From Phorcus lineatus (lineage: Eukaryota; Mollusca; Gastropoda; Trochida; Trochidae), in assembly GCA_921293015.1 (NCBI GenBank), contig OV121087.1, positions 7,638,501 through 7,702,500 on the forward strand: DNA of 64,000 bases, given 5' to 3'. Positions 1-15,300 of this stretch are shown in pieces. The position numbers and the translations under genes are program-made. Positions within the stretch are counted from its first letter, which is position 1, and each line of letters starts with the position of its first letter. The notes under the pieces were generated by a model that had not been told where the DNA came from, made no database searches, and saw only the letters and a program-made list of their open reading frames with translations.

Positions 1-566
1 TGACCAAGTACACGCTGGTATATATTTCTTTTATATTTTAGTGTCCGTTGTTTTAAATGTTTACTATTCTAATATTTTATATGACCCGTAAGCTAAGTTA
101 ACGCATTTTTTGTTCCTTTGAAAAATGTTGATTCTTTAAAAAAGACATCACAAGTTTTAATATTTGATTTTTTCTAATTCATATAATCCATAAGTGAACA
201 TGTATATGTCTCTCTTCATGGAATATATTGGATTAGAATCTTTAGACATTTAGACATTATGTTGAATTCCTTGGTTGTTTTTTATTTTGATGGCTTTGGA
301 TACTGATTTTTATAGATTCTTTTCATTTGAAAAAGTATATATTGATTATATTGAAAATTGTTATGCTGAACCAAAGGCATATATGTTTATATCATTCTAT
401 ACGTCTTAGCACATGCTTGACCGAAAACAATAATAACAGGATACTACAGATGTATTATCAACTCTGTAGATATTCACCCTACAAGATTCTTTTTTCCCTT
501 CAACACTTTCGATATTTTAAACTTTATGTGTGGTTTAAAAGAAAATTTATGCTTTTAATTCCACAG
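1..566 (+). other. Intron of the p62 gene (5' exons lie outside the window)
   Basis: AT-rich sequence with no convincing coding exon. It ends in a good 3' splice site (pyrimidine-rich stretch then CCACAG at 561-566) directly before the PB1-encoding exon. The part of PB1 carrying the basic cluster, and the start codon, must lie upstream of base 1. Confidence 0.6.
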
Positions 567-3399
<2,833 letters not shown>

Positions 3400-4114
3400 A
3401 GTTGACTCTTCAAAGTTCAAATAACACTCTGCTCAGGAAATTGTTATCTTTTGTCATGTTGCTTTGTTTTTGGGACCAAGATTTGGTACTGAATATCGTG
3501 ATAGTATCTTGTTCCCATATTTGTTGCTCCCTGTAAAAGTTCAATTTTTTCATTCTCTTGAACAATTTTTGTTCAATTCAGATTAATTAACCTACATATT
3601 CCATAATGACTAATTTTTTTTATCACTGTTATGATTTGAGGATGTTTGTAATGTAAAACGAAAATTCAGTAACTTTTCAAGTGACACTTTAATGACAATC
3701 AATTTGAAGTTATCGTGAATAGGGTTAGATGAATATATTTGCATTGGTGGAATGAAGTGCTTAACTGATATCCATTAATTCAAGACGTTTTGCTATCATC
3801 ATGTCATAAAATGTTTGTTTTATTATGAAGAAGTGGGTGAGGACTAGGACTGCAGTTACAGAATTTATTGAATGATCTAACCTATAAATAATCTTCACCC
3901 TCAACTCACTTTCATTCACTTTGAAGAGCTGTATAACTTTTACATTTGCACAAATCCTATTGGCCATACTTCATTTTTCAAGCTTTATTTAAAATCTTTG
4001 GTGTTTAAATTCTGTATCATGTACATGATGCTGTCGCCGACACGTAAAAAGCTGTAAGGAGAAATTATCTACTTTAGGTTCTGAAATATTATGTTTCAAA
4101 TTTTTACCAATAAA
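3400..4114 (+). promoter_or_regulatory. p62 3' UTR with AATAAA polyadenylation signal at 4109
   Basis: After the TGA at 3397 the sequence turns AT-rich and non-coding. The first good AATAAA on the plus strand downstream is at 4109-4114, giving a 3' UTR of about 0.7 kb. The transcript end is inferred. Confidence 0.5.
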
Positions 4115-4740
4115 ATGCCGATTTTGCTATTTTTGCTTTTTTTGTTGTTTAATTGTAGTTTTGTCACCTTTTAGAAATTTATCATGCCTTTTAACGGGCC
4201 ATTTATATAAATTCAAACGGGGTCCCGTCCACATCTTCACCTCCTCCTTTCCTAATGAGTACATTAAAACATCAAACAATATGTGTATATATGTAATACC
4301 ATAAAAGGTGGTCATCTTAATTCAACCGACAGCATTGAAGATGAACCATGTCCTTGTGTAAAAATTACTACTATTCAGAGCTGGAAAAGTCAGAAAATAG
4401 TTATTTTCATTACCACTGAAACTTTGAAAAGATAAAGTATTAAGCACAATGGGTTCCAAAACAATTGACACCTGATAAAAATTGTTTAAGCACATCGTGT
4501 CTAAAGAGAATCGAGCGTTATCTATTTGAAACAATGGACACCCACTCTCCACAAGGGTGGAAGTTGCACTCATGCCGTCACCGACCCCTAGAGGCATAGA
4601 CAGTAAGAAAGTTGTTGGTATCATGACTCTCCGATTCCGAGGTTGTTCTTGATACTGCCCTAGAGATAGACGTGTAAAGAAATGGAATAATCTAAAGCGG
4701 TACTTTGTTGAAAAATATTGAGTAAGTAGACGTGTGGTAT

Positions 4741-4828
4741 AACATTTAACCATATACTATAACATTTAACCATATACTATAACATTTAACCATATACTAT
4801 AACATTTAACCATATACTATAACATTTA
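4741..4828. repeat. 20-bp tandem repeat, 4.4 copies
   Basis: The unit AACATTTAACCATATACTAT is repeated four times without mismatch, plus an 8-base partial fifth copy. Perfect identity suggests recent slippage. Confidence 0.95.
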
Positions 4829-4948
4829 AACTACTCTAGTTTAATTTGTCAGTCGTAATTAAAATTTAGGAAAGTTTTCTTCTGGAAAGTCATTAACATA
4901 TGCTATGGTTGTCAATGCCTATTGCTATGTGAAGAATATGATATATAT

Positions 4949-5079
4949 ATATCCACCAAATTGCTTAAGCGGTGTGTCGGGCATTGTGGGCCTGCAATTA
5001 TTGGGCGAAATTTTAAGTCCTCTGGTGTCCTTAACCAAACACAATGCCCGACACACCGCCTAAGCAGTTTGGTGGATAT
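4949..5079. repeat. Foldback inverted repeat (40-bp arms, 51-bp loop)
   Basis: Arm 4949-4988 is the reverse complement of 5040-5079 except at two positions, both transitions. The arms contain GGTGTGTCGGGCATTGTG and its complement. A transcript would form a long hairpin. It could be a miniature foldback transposon or a hairpin RNA locus; nothing in the loop decides between these. Confidence 0.9.
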
Positions 5080-7274
5080 CCTTCTTCAACCACTCCTTGA
5101 ACATGTAAATAGTTATGTTAGGAACGATCTAGATTTTCTAAAGCATTTTACAGATAGACTTTGCGAATCTATTTTCTTCATTAAAAAGGTGTTCCCACTA
5201 AAATGGGCGTAAGTAGTGGCACATTGTTGTTCAAGTACGAATAATCGTAATAATGTGATGTTTTTCCCTCTGAAGAAATATATTTGGCAAATGCAGATAG
5301 GTATAGTGTGAATTTGAAAAAAGCAAAAAAATGTAAAAGCCGTTCTTCAATGTCTTCAGTGTAGGTCGATGCATCAACCTTTACAAATCTGTTTATGTGA
5401 GGGAAGTTGTTAAGACTACATTTTGATTATCATATTCAGTCTGATAAAACTTGATATATTAAATTTGTCAAAATATTGTCTCTGGAGATATGAACTCGAT
5501 TTACGACCACCTGGAAGAGTTGTTGGACGAGCAGAAGCCCTAGGATCGAATGCGTTCGTCTCTCGGTACAGTGGATATTATGAGCATTTCGTTCATCATA
5601 ATAAAGTCGATTTTTATCAGACTAATAACTTTATAATCCGATCAAATATTGCTATTTTTTTTCTACAGAAGAGGGAACATGATGAAAATCATTAGGCGCC
5701 TAGATGATCATAAATGGCAAAAACAACTTCTGTAGTTTTTCTGTTTAGATATAATACTTGTAGTGAAGTATTAAGTTCACCTTGCATTAAAAACGTGTTA
5801 CTCTTTCGATGTTGTTAAAATCACACAAATGAAATCGATGATTTTCGTCGACTATAATGCTCAGCATGTTATAATTCCTTTTTCATTAAATTTCATCGAC
5901 TCTTTCATAATTTCTGTGCATAAAATGTGTTTTGTTAATGTGCGTTCTTGTTTGTTGAAGTGAATATTTGATTTGATTTCTTTTGTTCCTAAATATTAAT
6001 TGTATTCGTTATTAGTGTTTTTGTGTTTTTAGCAGATTTATTCATTGGATGTTTTAAGAGTCTTCGAAATTAACACTAACTAGAACAGCGAGGAAATCTA
6101 TTCTTCAAGTTTCAATCAAGTAGCAGCCCCCTCAAAATATAATTTCATAATCCATTAAAGTAACTTTGATTGATATATCATCAAGCAACAGCATTTCATT
6201 TAAACATGTCTTTAAATAAGGAGCAATTGTTAACCCTTATGAAAAAATGTTTATATCGTTCTTTCAGCTCATCAAATCCGTGTTCGGTAACATTCATCCG
6301 TCTGTCCATGTAAGTCATACATCATCGAATTAATCTCAGAAGCCAAATTTTTAGAGGACTGAAACCTTTTATAGTGACTCTGATAAAAATCGATATCGTT
6401 CCAAGGAATGAAAAATTCAAGGGGTTTCTCTTCAGTGGAACTCATTATTGGAACGAGATCATAACTTTGTAGTGTCAATATTTTGAAACGTTTGTTCCTC
6501 GAAAGACGGTCGATTTTAATCAGACTGACTCATTGACTAGGGGCGATTATATATCATATATAATGCTTGTGACACTTTGGCACTTTATAATTGGCATGAC
6601 CTTCTTTTGAACTTTTCTAAAGAATTTAGTTCCAAATAAATATGATTTCAGGAGTAAAAACTTTAGAAAAATTAACCATTGATGACCATCAACTGTATCT
6701 TTGATTAGCAACCAGAGCTTGATAACGTCTTAAAAGTCTCGTCACCTTTCGTGTTCTTCCCTAAGAGTAAAAGCTATGTAAAACTATTAAAATCGAATGT
6801 CTTATTAAACCGGATTATCTGGAAAGCTTAGAAGCTCGTTTTTTAATTTAAAAGGTAAACAAAATAGCTTAAAATGATTACACATGTCACATGCAGTATG
6901 TACTTTTTTCATGATAGTGAACAAGAGGGATATAACTTTTCTACCCTCACTAACACATACTTAAGATCATTTCGAAACTAACAATCGTATCCAACTGCGC
7001 GTCTGATCTGCGTTCTATCCAATAAGAATCGTGTCAAGTGACCTTTCTTCGACCTTTCATATAGTTTCACCCAATTACAGGCCTGCTAATATATTGAAGG
7101 ATGCTGGCAATTTATTAGTCTAATCGTTGAATCGCTGTTGTGAAAGGTCACATGACATGACCCCAATGATGTAGTTCTCAGATACGAAATGCAGAAATGA
7201 ACGTATTTGTTTAAAGAAATAGATAGTCTTACATGGGCTAAATTTTGTAACTAATAAAATACATGAAAATTTCA

Positions 7275-7387
7275 GATTTGTTCACAACAGATTTATTATA
7301 ATAAATTACATCATTTCGACAAACAAGTCCATTTGGTCTTGATTTTCCTGTTCATCACGTCACTGTATCACTGATCCGTGGCAGTAT
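7275..7387 (-). other. Probable 3' terminal non-coding exon of hemocyanin
   Basis: On the minus strand a strong acceptor (TTATCTTTCAG, complement of 7388-7398) precedes a short segment that ends with AATAAA (complement of 7292-7297). A donor (GAG|GTAACA, complement around 7764-7772) lies just after the hemocyanin stop codon. This suggests a 3' UTR intron covering 7388-7769. It is inferred from sequence signals only. Confidence 0.5.
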
Positions 7388-7772
7388 CTGAAAGATAATG
7401 TTTAGTTTTAGAAATCTTTTATATGACAGAATCAAAACTCTTAGGAGATGATAAGCCAAAAAGGTTTATTTAGCACGATATATTGAAGATTGGGAGTAAG
7501 GGTTGCTTTGCGAAAGGATTCGCTGATATGAATAAACTACACCAATTTTATATTCACTTTATAAAGTATTAAACTTATGTATAAAGTTAAAAAAATTTAT
7601 CATACTCGAACCTAAAAAAGGAATAATGTCAGAGATTTTAGAATTCTTCCGTAAAGGAAATTCGGAAGATATATCAACTAAACCATGCATATTGTACTTG
7701 TTATACCCACCAAAAAAAACCTCTAAGATACGATAAATAATTGAAAAAAGAATAAGATATGATTGTTACCTC

Positions 7773-9307
7773 TTACTCATCCTCGACGTGGATGTGGATG
7801 CCAACATGAGCATTGCGGCACAGATCAGGAGTAGGCCCAGCAACGTAGTAGTCGCCTGACTTTACCGGGTAGACATGGTTGAGTTCAAATCCGTGATAGG
7901 CAAATGGCGGCACCACGCAGTTGTGAAGGGCAGTATAGCTGCCGAGACTCATCATTGCATGTGTGACGGTCTTGTCAACTGGGTGGAACTCGATCCTTGT
8001 GCCCCTCTTGACAGAGATCTTAGGTGGCAGGTGAAGGTTCGAGCCTACAGGAACAATGAGGACATCGTAATCATGGTGGGCTGGTCTGTACACGATCACT
8101 GGGGTGGGTAGATGAACAGATGGTAGTTTCATTCCCGTGAAGCTTGTGATTTCCATTTTGAACTTGAAGGTGTCCTCGTGGCCCATGTGTAGTTCCTCGG
8201 CTACATCAGTGATATCGTATTTGAAGATACGCTCATAAGCCCATGGCATCTCTCTCTCGCCACCAAGTACTGCAAAGCTCCCGACAAAATGGTCGTCTTC
8301 TCCTGACCTCTGAATGTACAATTTAACGCTGGCACTGGTTTTGATTCCAGATAATACGAACCCAGCAAAGATCCTGTCCTTGTTTCTCAAATCATGAATG
8401 ATATTGTTGAGGTCCTTGACCTCATGGTTCCTGACTCTCAAGTTATCATAGTGATATCCAAAAATGTTGTGATCAAAGATTTGGTCCGGAGTTGAGTGAT
8501 CGTGTGTGAACTTATCTTTGTTGAGGTCATAATCGAATGGATGCAGGTGCTCATGAATCATGTCGCCGGCACATGATGCAGAGTTATAAGGTTTCTTCCT
8601 GATTCTTTGAAGCTCCTGCCAGATGATCCAGAGTTTGTCTAAGCCAGAGTGGAGGACCATGAAAACTGGGTCAAAAGCTGAAAACTCCAAGGTTGACATA
8701 GAGAAGGTTCCCTCACCGCCCAGCCAGAGATGGACAGCGTTGTGCAAGATCTCATACTGTACTTCGAAGTCGCAGTAGCTGTCCTCTTCCAACGTAGTTA
8801 GGGCCAAGTAGTACAGGTAGTCGTGCCCGTGAACCTGGACCTGGTGGAACAGAAGGTCATTAGGATGCCTGGTTGTGTCTGCGTTTTTAGACTTGATGTG
8901 GTACTTGAAGAAGGGATTGTTGTTTGAGGGATCGCCAAAGAAGGCAGGCAGAGCCGTCATCTTCTTGGTCCAATCCCAATATGGAATTCCGAGATGAGTC
9001 CCCTTCTCTTGGAGTGCTCTCTCGAATTGGACGGTTAGAAGTCTGTGCCAGTGAGGGAAGACAGGCATACCATGCATACAACAGGGGTATCCCTTGGTTG
9101 CATTGAAAGGACATAGGTTGGGGTACCCGTGGAATCCAGCAATGTGCTCATATCCATGTTCGCTGTCATCGTTCTGGAGTTTGAAGAGGGCATTCTTCAG
9201 TTCATTGGCCTCGTCTAGGGATAAATCGTCAATGTCCTTACGGACATAACCATGACTTGAATCATCATGTTCGGCTTCATGGACGTCGTGTATTCCTCCT
9301 CTATGAT
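7773..9307 (-). CDS. Hemocyanin functional unit h with C-terminal extension (exon 16)
   Basis: A 1,535-nt terminal exon (about 511 residues), roughly 100 longer than the other units. Copper A: AGFHGYP, PCCMHGM, FPHWHR. Copper B: HNAVHLWLGG and DPVFMVLHSGLDK, where the first of the usual His pair is Leu; the second His, the expected ligand, is kept. The tail from about residue 405 (PVIVYRPAHHDYDV to the HIHVEDE end) corresponds to the cupredoxin-like domain known from keyhole limpet FU-h. An NAT sequon is present. The TAA stop lies at 7773-7775. Confidence 0.95.
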
Positions 9308-12300
9308 CTGCCAAACAAAAGTACTAACATTTTAGTAATGCGAACACATTTCACATCACGGGCCCTATTCAGAATAAAGTTAAAACTCATAAAAAGTCTT
9401 TATGTTTTTGGTTTTACCAAAGATCTAGAACGTCAATGAAAGCAGGGCAGTAGCCTATAAAGTATTTTTTTCATAAAGTAGCATTGTCAAACAACTTACG
9501 TCCTGTCTCGTGCTCAATCGTTGGTGGCTTGAGTAGATCATGAGGCAGTTCATGTCCATCAGTAGCTATGAGTTTAACGTTGATTGTGAAATCCGAGTCG
9601 TAGTGCAGATGAAGTTGGTGTAGAACCTTGGTGATGTCATATCGGAACAATCTGTCGAAGGACCAGGGCATCTCTAATTCTCCTCCTAACACTGCGAATG
9701 TTCCAGCAAAGGCACACGTACCATCTGGTTTGCACACGTCGAATGTGACGTCAGCGCTCTTTTTGAATCCATGGAGAAGGAAAGCTGCAAATGTACGTTC
9801 CTCCTTCTTCCTGGCTTCAAGCATATCATTCAGCTCAGGGATGGAATGTCCATGGAAGTTAAGGGTGTCGTATTGGTAACTGAATTTATCGTGATCAAAT
9901 GAGTCAATAGGTCTTGAATTCTCTCTTGTTACCTTGTTTGGATTGGAGGGAAAACTGAAAGGAACCATTGGTGCTTTCAGGACTTGGATTTCGCAGTGGG
10001 CTTCGTTGTAAGAAAGTCCTCGGAACTTCTGAAGTGCTTGCCAGACAGTCCAGATCCTGTCAGTGTTGGAGTGGTGAAGCCAGAACAAAGGATCGTATGC
10101 TGTGAATTCCAGGGAGGACATTCCATAAGGACTTGAACCTCCAATCCAGGAGTGGATTGCATTGTGGGTGAGTTCAAACTGAACCTCGAACTGGCAGTAG
10201 TCGGTCTGCTCGAGTGCGAGAAGGACCTGTCTGTAGAAGAAGGATTCTTCACCATGCTCGGGGTCGTTGAACAGCATGTCTCGTGGAGCTCGGCTGGTAT
10301 TGACGTTCACGTGGTCGATATGTCCCTGAAAAATTCAATGAAAAGTTTATCCGGATACCTTCAATATTGATTTGATATAAACTCAGAATATTTCAATTCA
10401 TTAAATAAGTGAAAGTTCAACTAACAAGGTTTCGTTTTTTCTTATGATATTGCAAAATCATATGTGCATTGATAAAGTTGTTGACACGATCATACAGTCT
10501 GATTTTACAAAATGAGTAGGGTATACGTAGGTATATGTGTGCATATGAAGTGCATTTTATAAAACCATACGTCATTACGAGTGTCAGTGTGGACGAGACC
10601 ACACGATTCTTCAAAAATCGACTCGCGGTGAAGCATAGGCTTAGGTTATCTCAGCTAAACAATGGATTAAAATAAGTGTTCTTGTAGAAGTTGAAGTATT
10701 CAAGTGCACTTGTAAGACCTGTAGAAAGTCACTCGGGCTATGGGTGTCACATGATTTTTACAGAAAAGAGTAAGGTGGTAAAGATAAGAACAATATTCTA
10801 GTTTTCTTTAGCAATATAATTTTCAAGAGGGGTATTTGAAGATTGATATTTTGTGGTGAACTTAAAAAAATGTCAACATTTGCTTAAATTTGCTTTTTTT
10901 AAAAAGCAATTGTTTTGAATAATGAATTTAAAGTTGTCAGATTGGAAAAGGAAAGGAGATGAGGTGTCACTTCAGTTATTATTCTGGGTATAGATGATTT
11001 CCTGGAACAATCGATGAGTAGTGAGGTTATAACTAAAGAAAGGAAAAGAAGAGAAACTTATTTGATCCTAGTTAATATTTACTTGGGTAAGAATTTTTTA
11101 CCGATTCTGGAAGACTATTCAATTTGATACATCAAAGTAAAAAGTAAAAAATATGTTTACAAAGAATATTTTTGAAAAATATCATCAGGCCAATGTAGGC
11201 GTAGAGTTTAAGAATTAATAAATGCTGATACACATACATGGTGGAAGGGGTTGTCGTGTGTCTCAGTGACGAGACGAGGCATCTCGGTGAAGGCCTTGGT
11301 CCAGTCCCAGTATGGGACTCCAATATGAGCGCCGTGCTTAGCCAGGGCGTCTTCCATCTGCTTCACATACAGACGGTGCCAGTGGGGGAATGAGGCCATA
11401 CCTTGAATAAGTAGATCAATTTAAAGTATGCAAAACAAAGGAAACGAGCAAAGGTGGAGGACAGATTTCGGGCTAGAAAATGGGTGCCCTTTCTTGATAG
11501 AAAAAGGTATGTTATGTATACTTGTTGGCCACTAATTATCTACTTGTCTGGTGAACTGACATAACAGAGCCTTTAACTTGTATCTTTTGTATATTAATTG
11601 ATTAGAACAGAGAGTTAGGAAAGAAATCCCGTGTAGGCAGAGGTGGATATTTATTTTTGCTTAGAGTATGCCTGGTGAGTCCAATAACGGCTTGTGTTAG
11701 TTCTCTCTTAGTTTGACTTTATTATAACAGCATTTTGGTCATCTTGTCTGAGGCAATTATAAATACGCAAGCTCAACGGTATATCCTCAGGATCCGATAA
11801 TAATATTGTTGACATCAATTACTCTTAACTACCCACCATGGGCACAACAGGCCACCTTGTGTCCGTCCATCTCGCACATTGGGGGACTGCCGTGATAGGC
11901 AGCGATTGCCTGGTATCCATCTGGTCCGTGGTCTGCCATAACTTCAGCCAAAGCGTGTCTAAGATTCGCTTCCTCAGAGGCGCTGAGAGACGTCACATCT
12001 TTTCGGACACCGCTTCCGGAGATGTGGGCGGTCTCATGGTGATCAGCATCATGTCCTGTAGGTAGATACTAGTATTTGAACATCAAGAGAGGATGACAGG
12101 ATAACAAATTTCAAATGGACGTTACTGTCCTTGCATTATTGGGGGTCTCAAGAGATCATCGTAAAATCCTTTTACTACTTATCTCCACAGTAATGAACAA
12201 AGGTATAGGTACTGGTGTCTGATCAAACCTGAAATAGTTCCACGACCGCCCGTACAAATTGCTCTTCATTGTCTCAAGAACAAAGGGAGACAGATTTTTC

Positions 12301-15300
12301 CTCATAAATTTTTAAAGGTTAATAAGTCGGTATTCGTGTATGTGCTCAAATATATGTCCAAGTATCCAATGTTTCAATTCCTGTTCAGTAAATTAGATCT
12401 CTCATATGGTCAAGCGTATGTCCTTTCACTTTCGGGGCTTTGATTTATATGAAGTCTACAATAAACATGTTCTAAATATTTCAGGAGTTATAATTAAAGT
12501 AATTAGCTTCGTTGCAGTTTAATTAGTGACATCAAACAGATGTTACAAATAGTAGTTTGGACTTCAATTTTAAGGTCGAATTACATTTGTCCTACACATA
12601 ATGAAAGCCTTAATTCAAGTATTAAATAATTCTTGCTGTTAGGTCAATCTTCATGTAAGTGGGGTGAAAAATTTGCTCAAATTTATTTTATTGATAAGAG
12701 ACAACTTTCTTGTATATTGATTACATCACTTCGATACACCACTTAACATCCATTTGTAAACTGTCGTATTTGATTTCTTATTGCTTCTAATTGCAATATT
12801 TCCTTTTTTAAATCAAAGAGTTTACATTTAATTTTCAATCCTATTATAATCAAGTGCATGGTTTTCTGTGCCAGTAATTGTTCCATTTATGGAAATTGCT
12901 TGATTGATCGAATATGATTATTGATTGTATGAGTCTTACGTCTATCTTGAGCATGCTGGCCTGAGCCGGTGTTGTCAATGTTAGGAGAAGCTGAACCTAG
13001 GGGCGGTAGCATTGGAGGAGGTGGAGGAGGCGATGACAAGAGCCACCTTCCAACATTAACGTCATGATATGAACACATGTTCAGCCTACAGCGACTGTTA
13101 CTTAGTCTCTCACCTTCCCCAGCGTCATAGATGATTGTCGGAGTAGGAAGGGTAGATGCTGGTAGCATGGTCTTGTTGACGGCGTGAATCTCGACCTTCA
13201 GATGGAAAGGCTCTTCAGCATCAAACACGTCCTCAGGATGGATGTGGGCCTCCTCAAGCACGTGAGTAATATCAAACTTGAAATTCCTGTCAAAGGCCCA
13301 AGGCATCTCTTTAGATCCTCCCAGGAGGAAGATGATTCCAGCTTGGTGACAGTCTTCATCAGTCTTGCAGACCCAGAACTTGACATCCGCGGATGTGCCG
13401 ATTCCGTGCAGCAGGAAGCCAGCAAATACCCTTACATGAGATTTGCGTCTGTGGATCTCCTGTTCCAGTTGGTCAAGGTTCATTCCTCCGATGTCAAGGT
13501 TATCATAGTTGTAGTGAAGAGATTCAAAGTCAAAGGCTGTGTTTGGTACAGCATGCGCCTTTGTAAATTCATTATGGTTCATTTCTGCATCAAATGGTCT
13601 CATTGGTTTTGCCATCAGATTAACTGCACAGTCTGCTCTGTTGTAAGGAAGCTTCCTTCGCTTCTGGAGAGCCTGCCAGACAACCCACATCTTGTCCACA
13701 AAGGAGTGATGGATGAAGAAGATTGGATCGTATGATGCGTAGTGAAGGGAGGAGAAGGAGAAAGTCTGGTGTCCACCAACAAGGTAATGGATCACGTTGT
13801 GGAGGACCTCAAACTGAACCTCAAAGTCACAGTAATCTGTTTGTTCAAGAACAAGAAGAGTTTGGTCCAGAAGTATACTGTGGTGGTCTTCAGTATCTTC
13901 GTCCATGTGGAACAGTATTTCTTGTGGATCTCTCACAGTGTACGTTCCCTCTGATGGGACGTAGCCATGAGCAAAAGGGTTAGCTACAACTTCATTTCGC
14001 CAGAAATCGTAGTATTCTGGATCAGTGAACAAATGGGGCAGTTCGTGGACTGGCTTTGTCCAGTCCCAGTATGGCAGAGCGACTGTTGAACCATGGTGTC
14101 TGAGAGCCATCTCCATCTGGAGGGCATACAATCTGTGCCAATGGGGGAAGGTTGGCATACCGTGGATACAGCAGGCGATCTAAGAGAAAAACATACAAAG
14201 AGAAAAATGTACAAATACAATTCAAATGAAAGTATGAATGACAAAAAAACAATAACATTAGTTAGAGTAAATTCATGCCTGTATTATGAAACCGTCATTA
14301 GTCAAACCAATTGATATTCATATGTGCATTCACATATATCTAATTGACTTGGATTTTGATTTGGCGTTTACGTTATCCCTTGTTTGACAGGAAATATTGT
14401 AAACCTTGCCCAATACCTCGTGTCCAGCAGGATCATGACACTCTGCTGGAAGTCCGTGGAAGGCAGACAACGCAGCATACCCGTTCTCAGACTCGTCTTC
14501 TTGGAGCTCGTGCATAGCAGTCCTCAGGCTAGCTATGTCTCTCTCCGACAGGTGCGTTATATCGTGACGGATATGGTTAGGGGCCATGTGGCGTGTATTG
14601 ATATCACCTGAAATGATTTTTACCACTGTTAAAATCTTTGATACATGCATTTATGTAATTTATGTTACTTTTGTTTGAAGTGTGTCTCAGCTGCAAAAAC
14701 AGTTACAGAATGAGGATACACTTTCATTTCAATTACAACATCACTAATGTTAACAAAATATTTTAGGAATTATCGTTGATTGCTAATATACCATCTGATA
14801 ATCCAAAAGTATCTTTAAAATGATTGACTTACGGTGTCCATGCTCGAAGAGAACGCTTGGTGTTGGAATGAGGTGGCTGTCAAGAACGCTTCCATTGTAG
14901 GAATGAACTGAAACCTCAATGTGGAAGAGGTCGTTGTATCTCAAGTGCATGTGGTCAAGGGTATGGGTGATGTCATATTTGTAGAGACGATCGAATTGCC
15001 AAGGCATCTCTGCACTTCCTCCCAAAACGCTGAAGTAGCCAGCATCTTCACAGGTGTCATCGGGCCTGCAAACCTTGAAATCTACAGTGGCTGAAGTTCC
15101 TATTCCTTTCAGAAGAAATCCAGCAAAAACTCTGTCTTCTTCTTGATGTTCAACGATATAATTGTCAAGCTCGGCAATTGACATACCAGCAAACTCAAGT
15201 GAGTCGTATTCGTACCCAAATTTGTGGTAGTCAAAGGTATCTTCAGGTTTAGAGAAATCATGTGTATGGGCGTTCAGGTTGTATGGACTTCCAAAGCTGA

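Larger units (their letters stand above)
4115..7274. other. Intergenic spacer between convergent p62 and hemocyanin
   Basis: About 3.2 kb of AT-rich DNA without a convincing gene. It contains a 20-bp tandem repeat (4741-4828) and a near-perfect 40-bp inverted repeat (4949-5079). The longest open frame (4322-4753, minus, 143 codons) shows no recognisable domain. Confidence 0.6.

Noticed and set aside
4322-4753. 143-codon open frame on the minus strand
   Set aside because: No recognisable domain, composition like the surrounding AT-rich spacer, no splice or promoter support, and it runs into the 20-bp tandem repeat.
12887-13113. C-terminal extension of FU-f with a proline run (SSPPPPPPML)
   Set aside because: It lies beyond a good phase-1 donor (GAAG|GTGAGA) that joins FU-g in frame; it is intron read-through.
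13184-13735. 183-codon plus-strand frame opposite FU-f
   Set aside because: Shadow of the hemocyanin coding strand, caused by its codon bias; no independent features.
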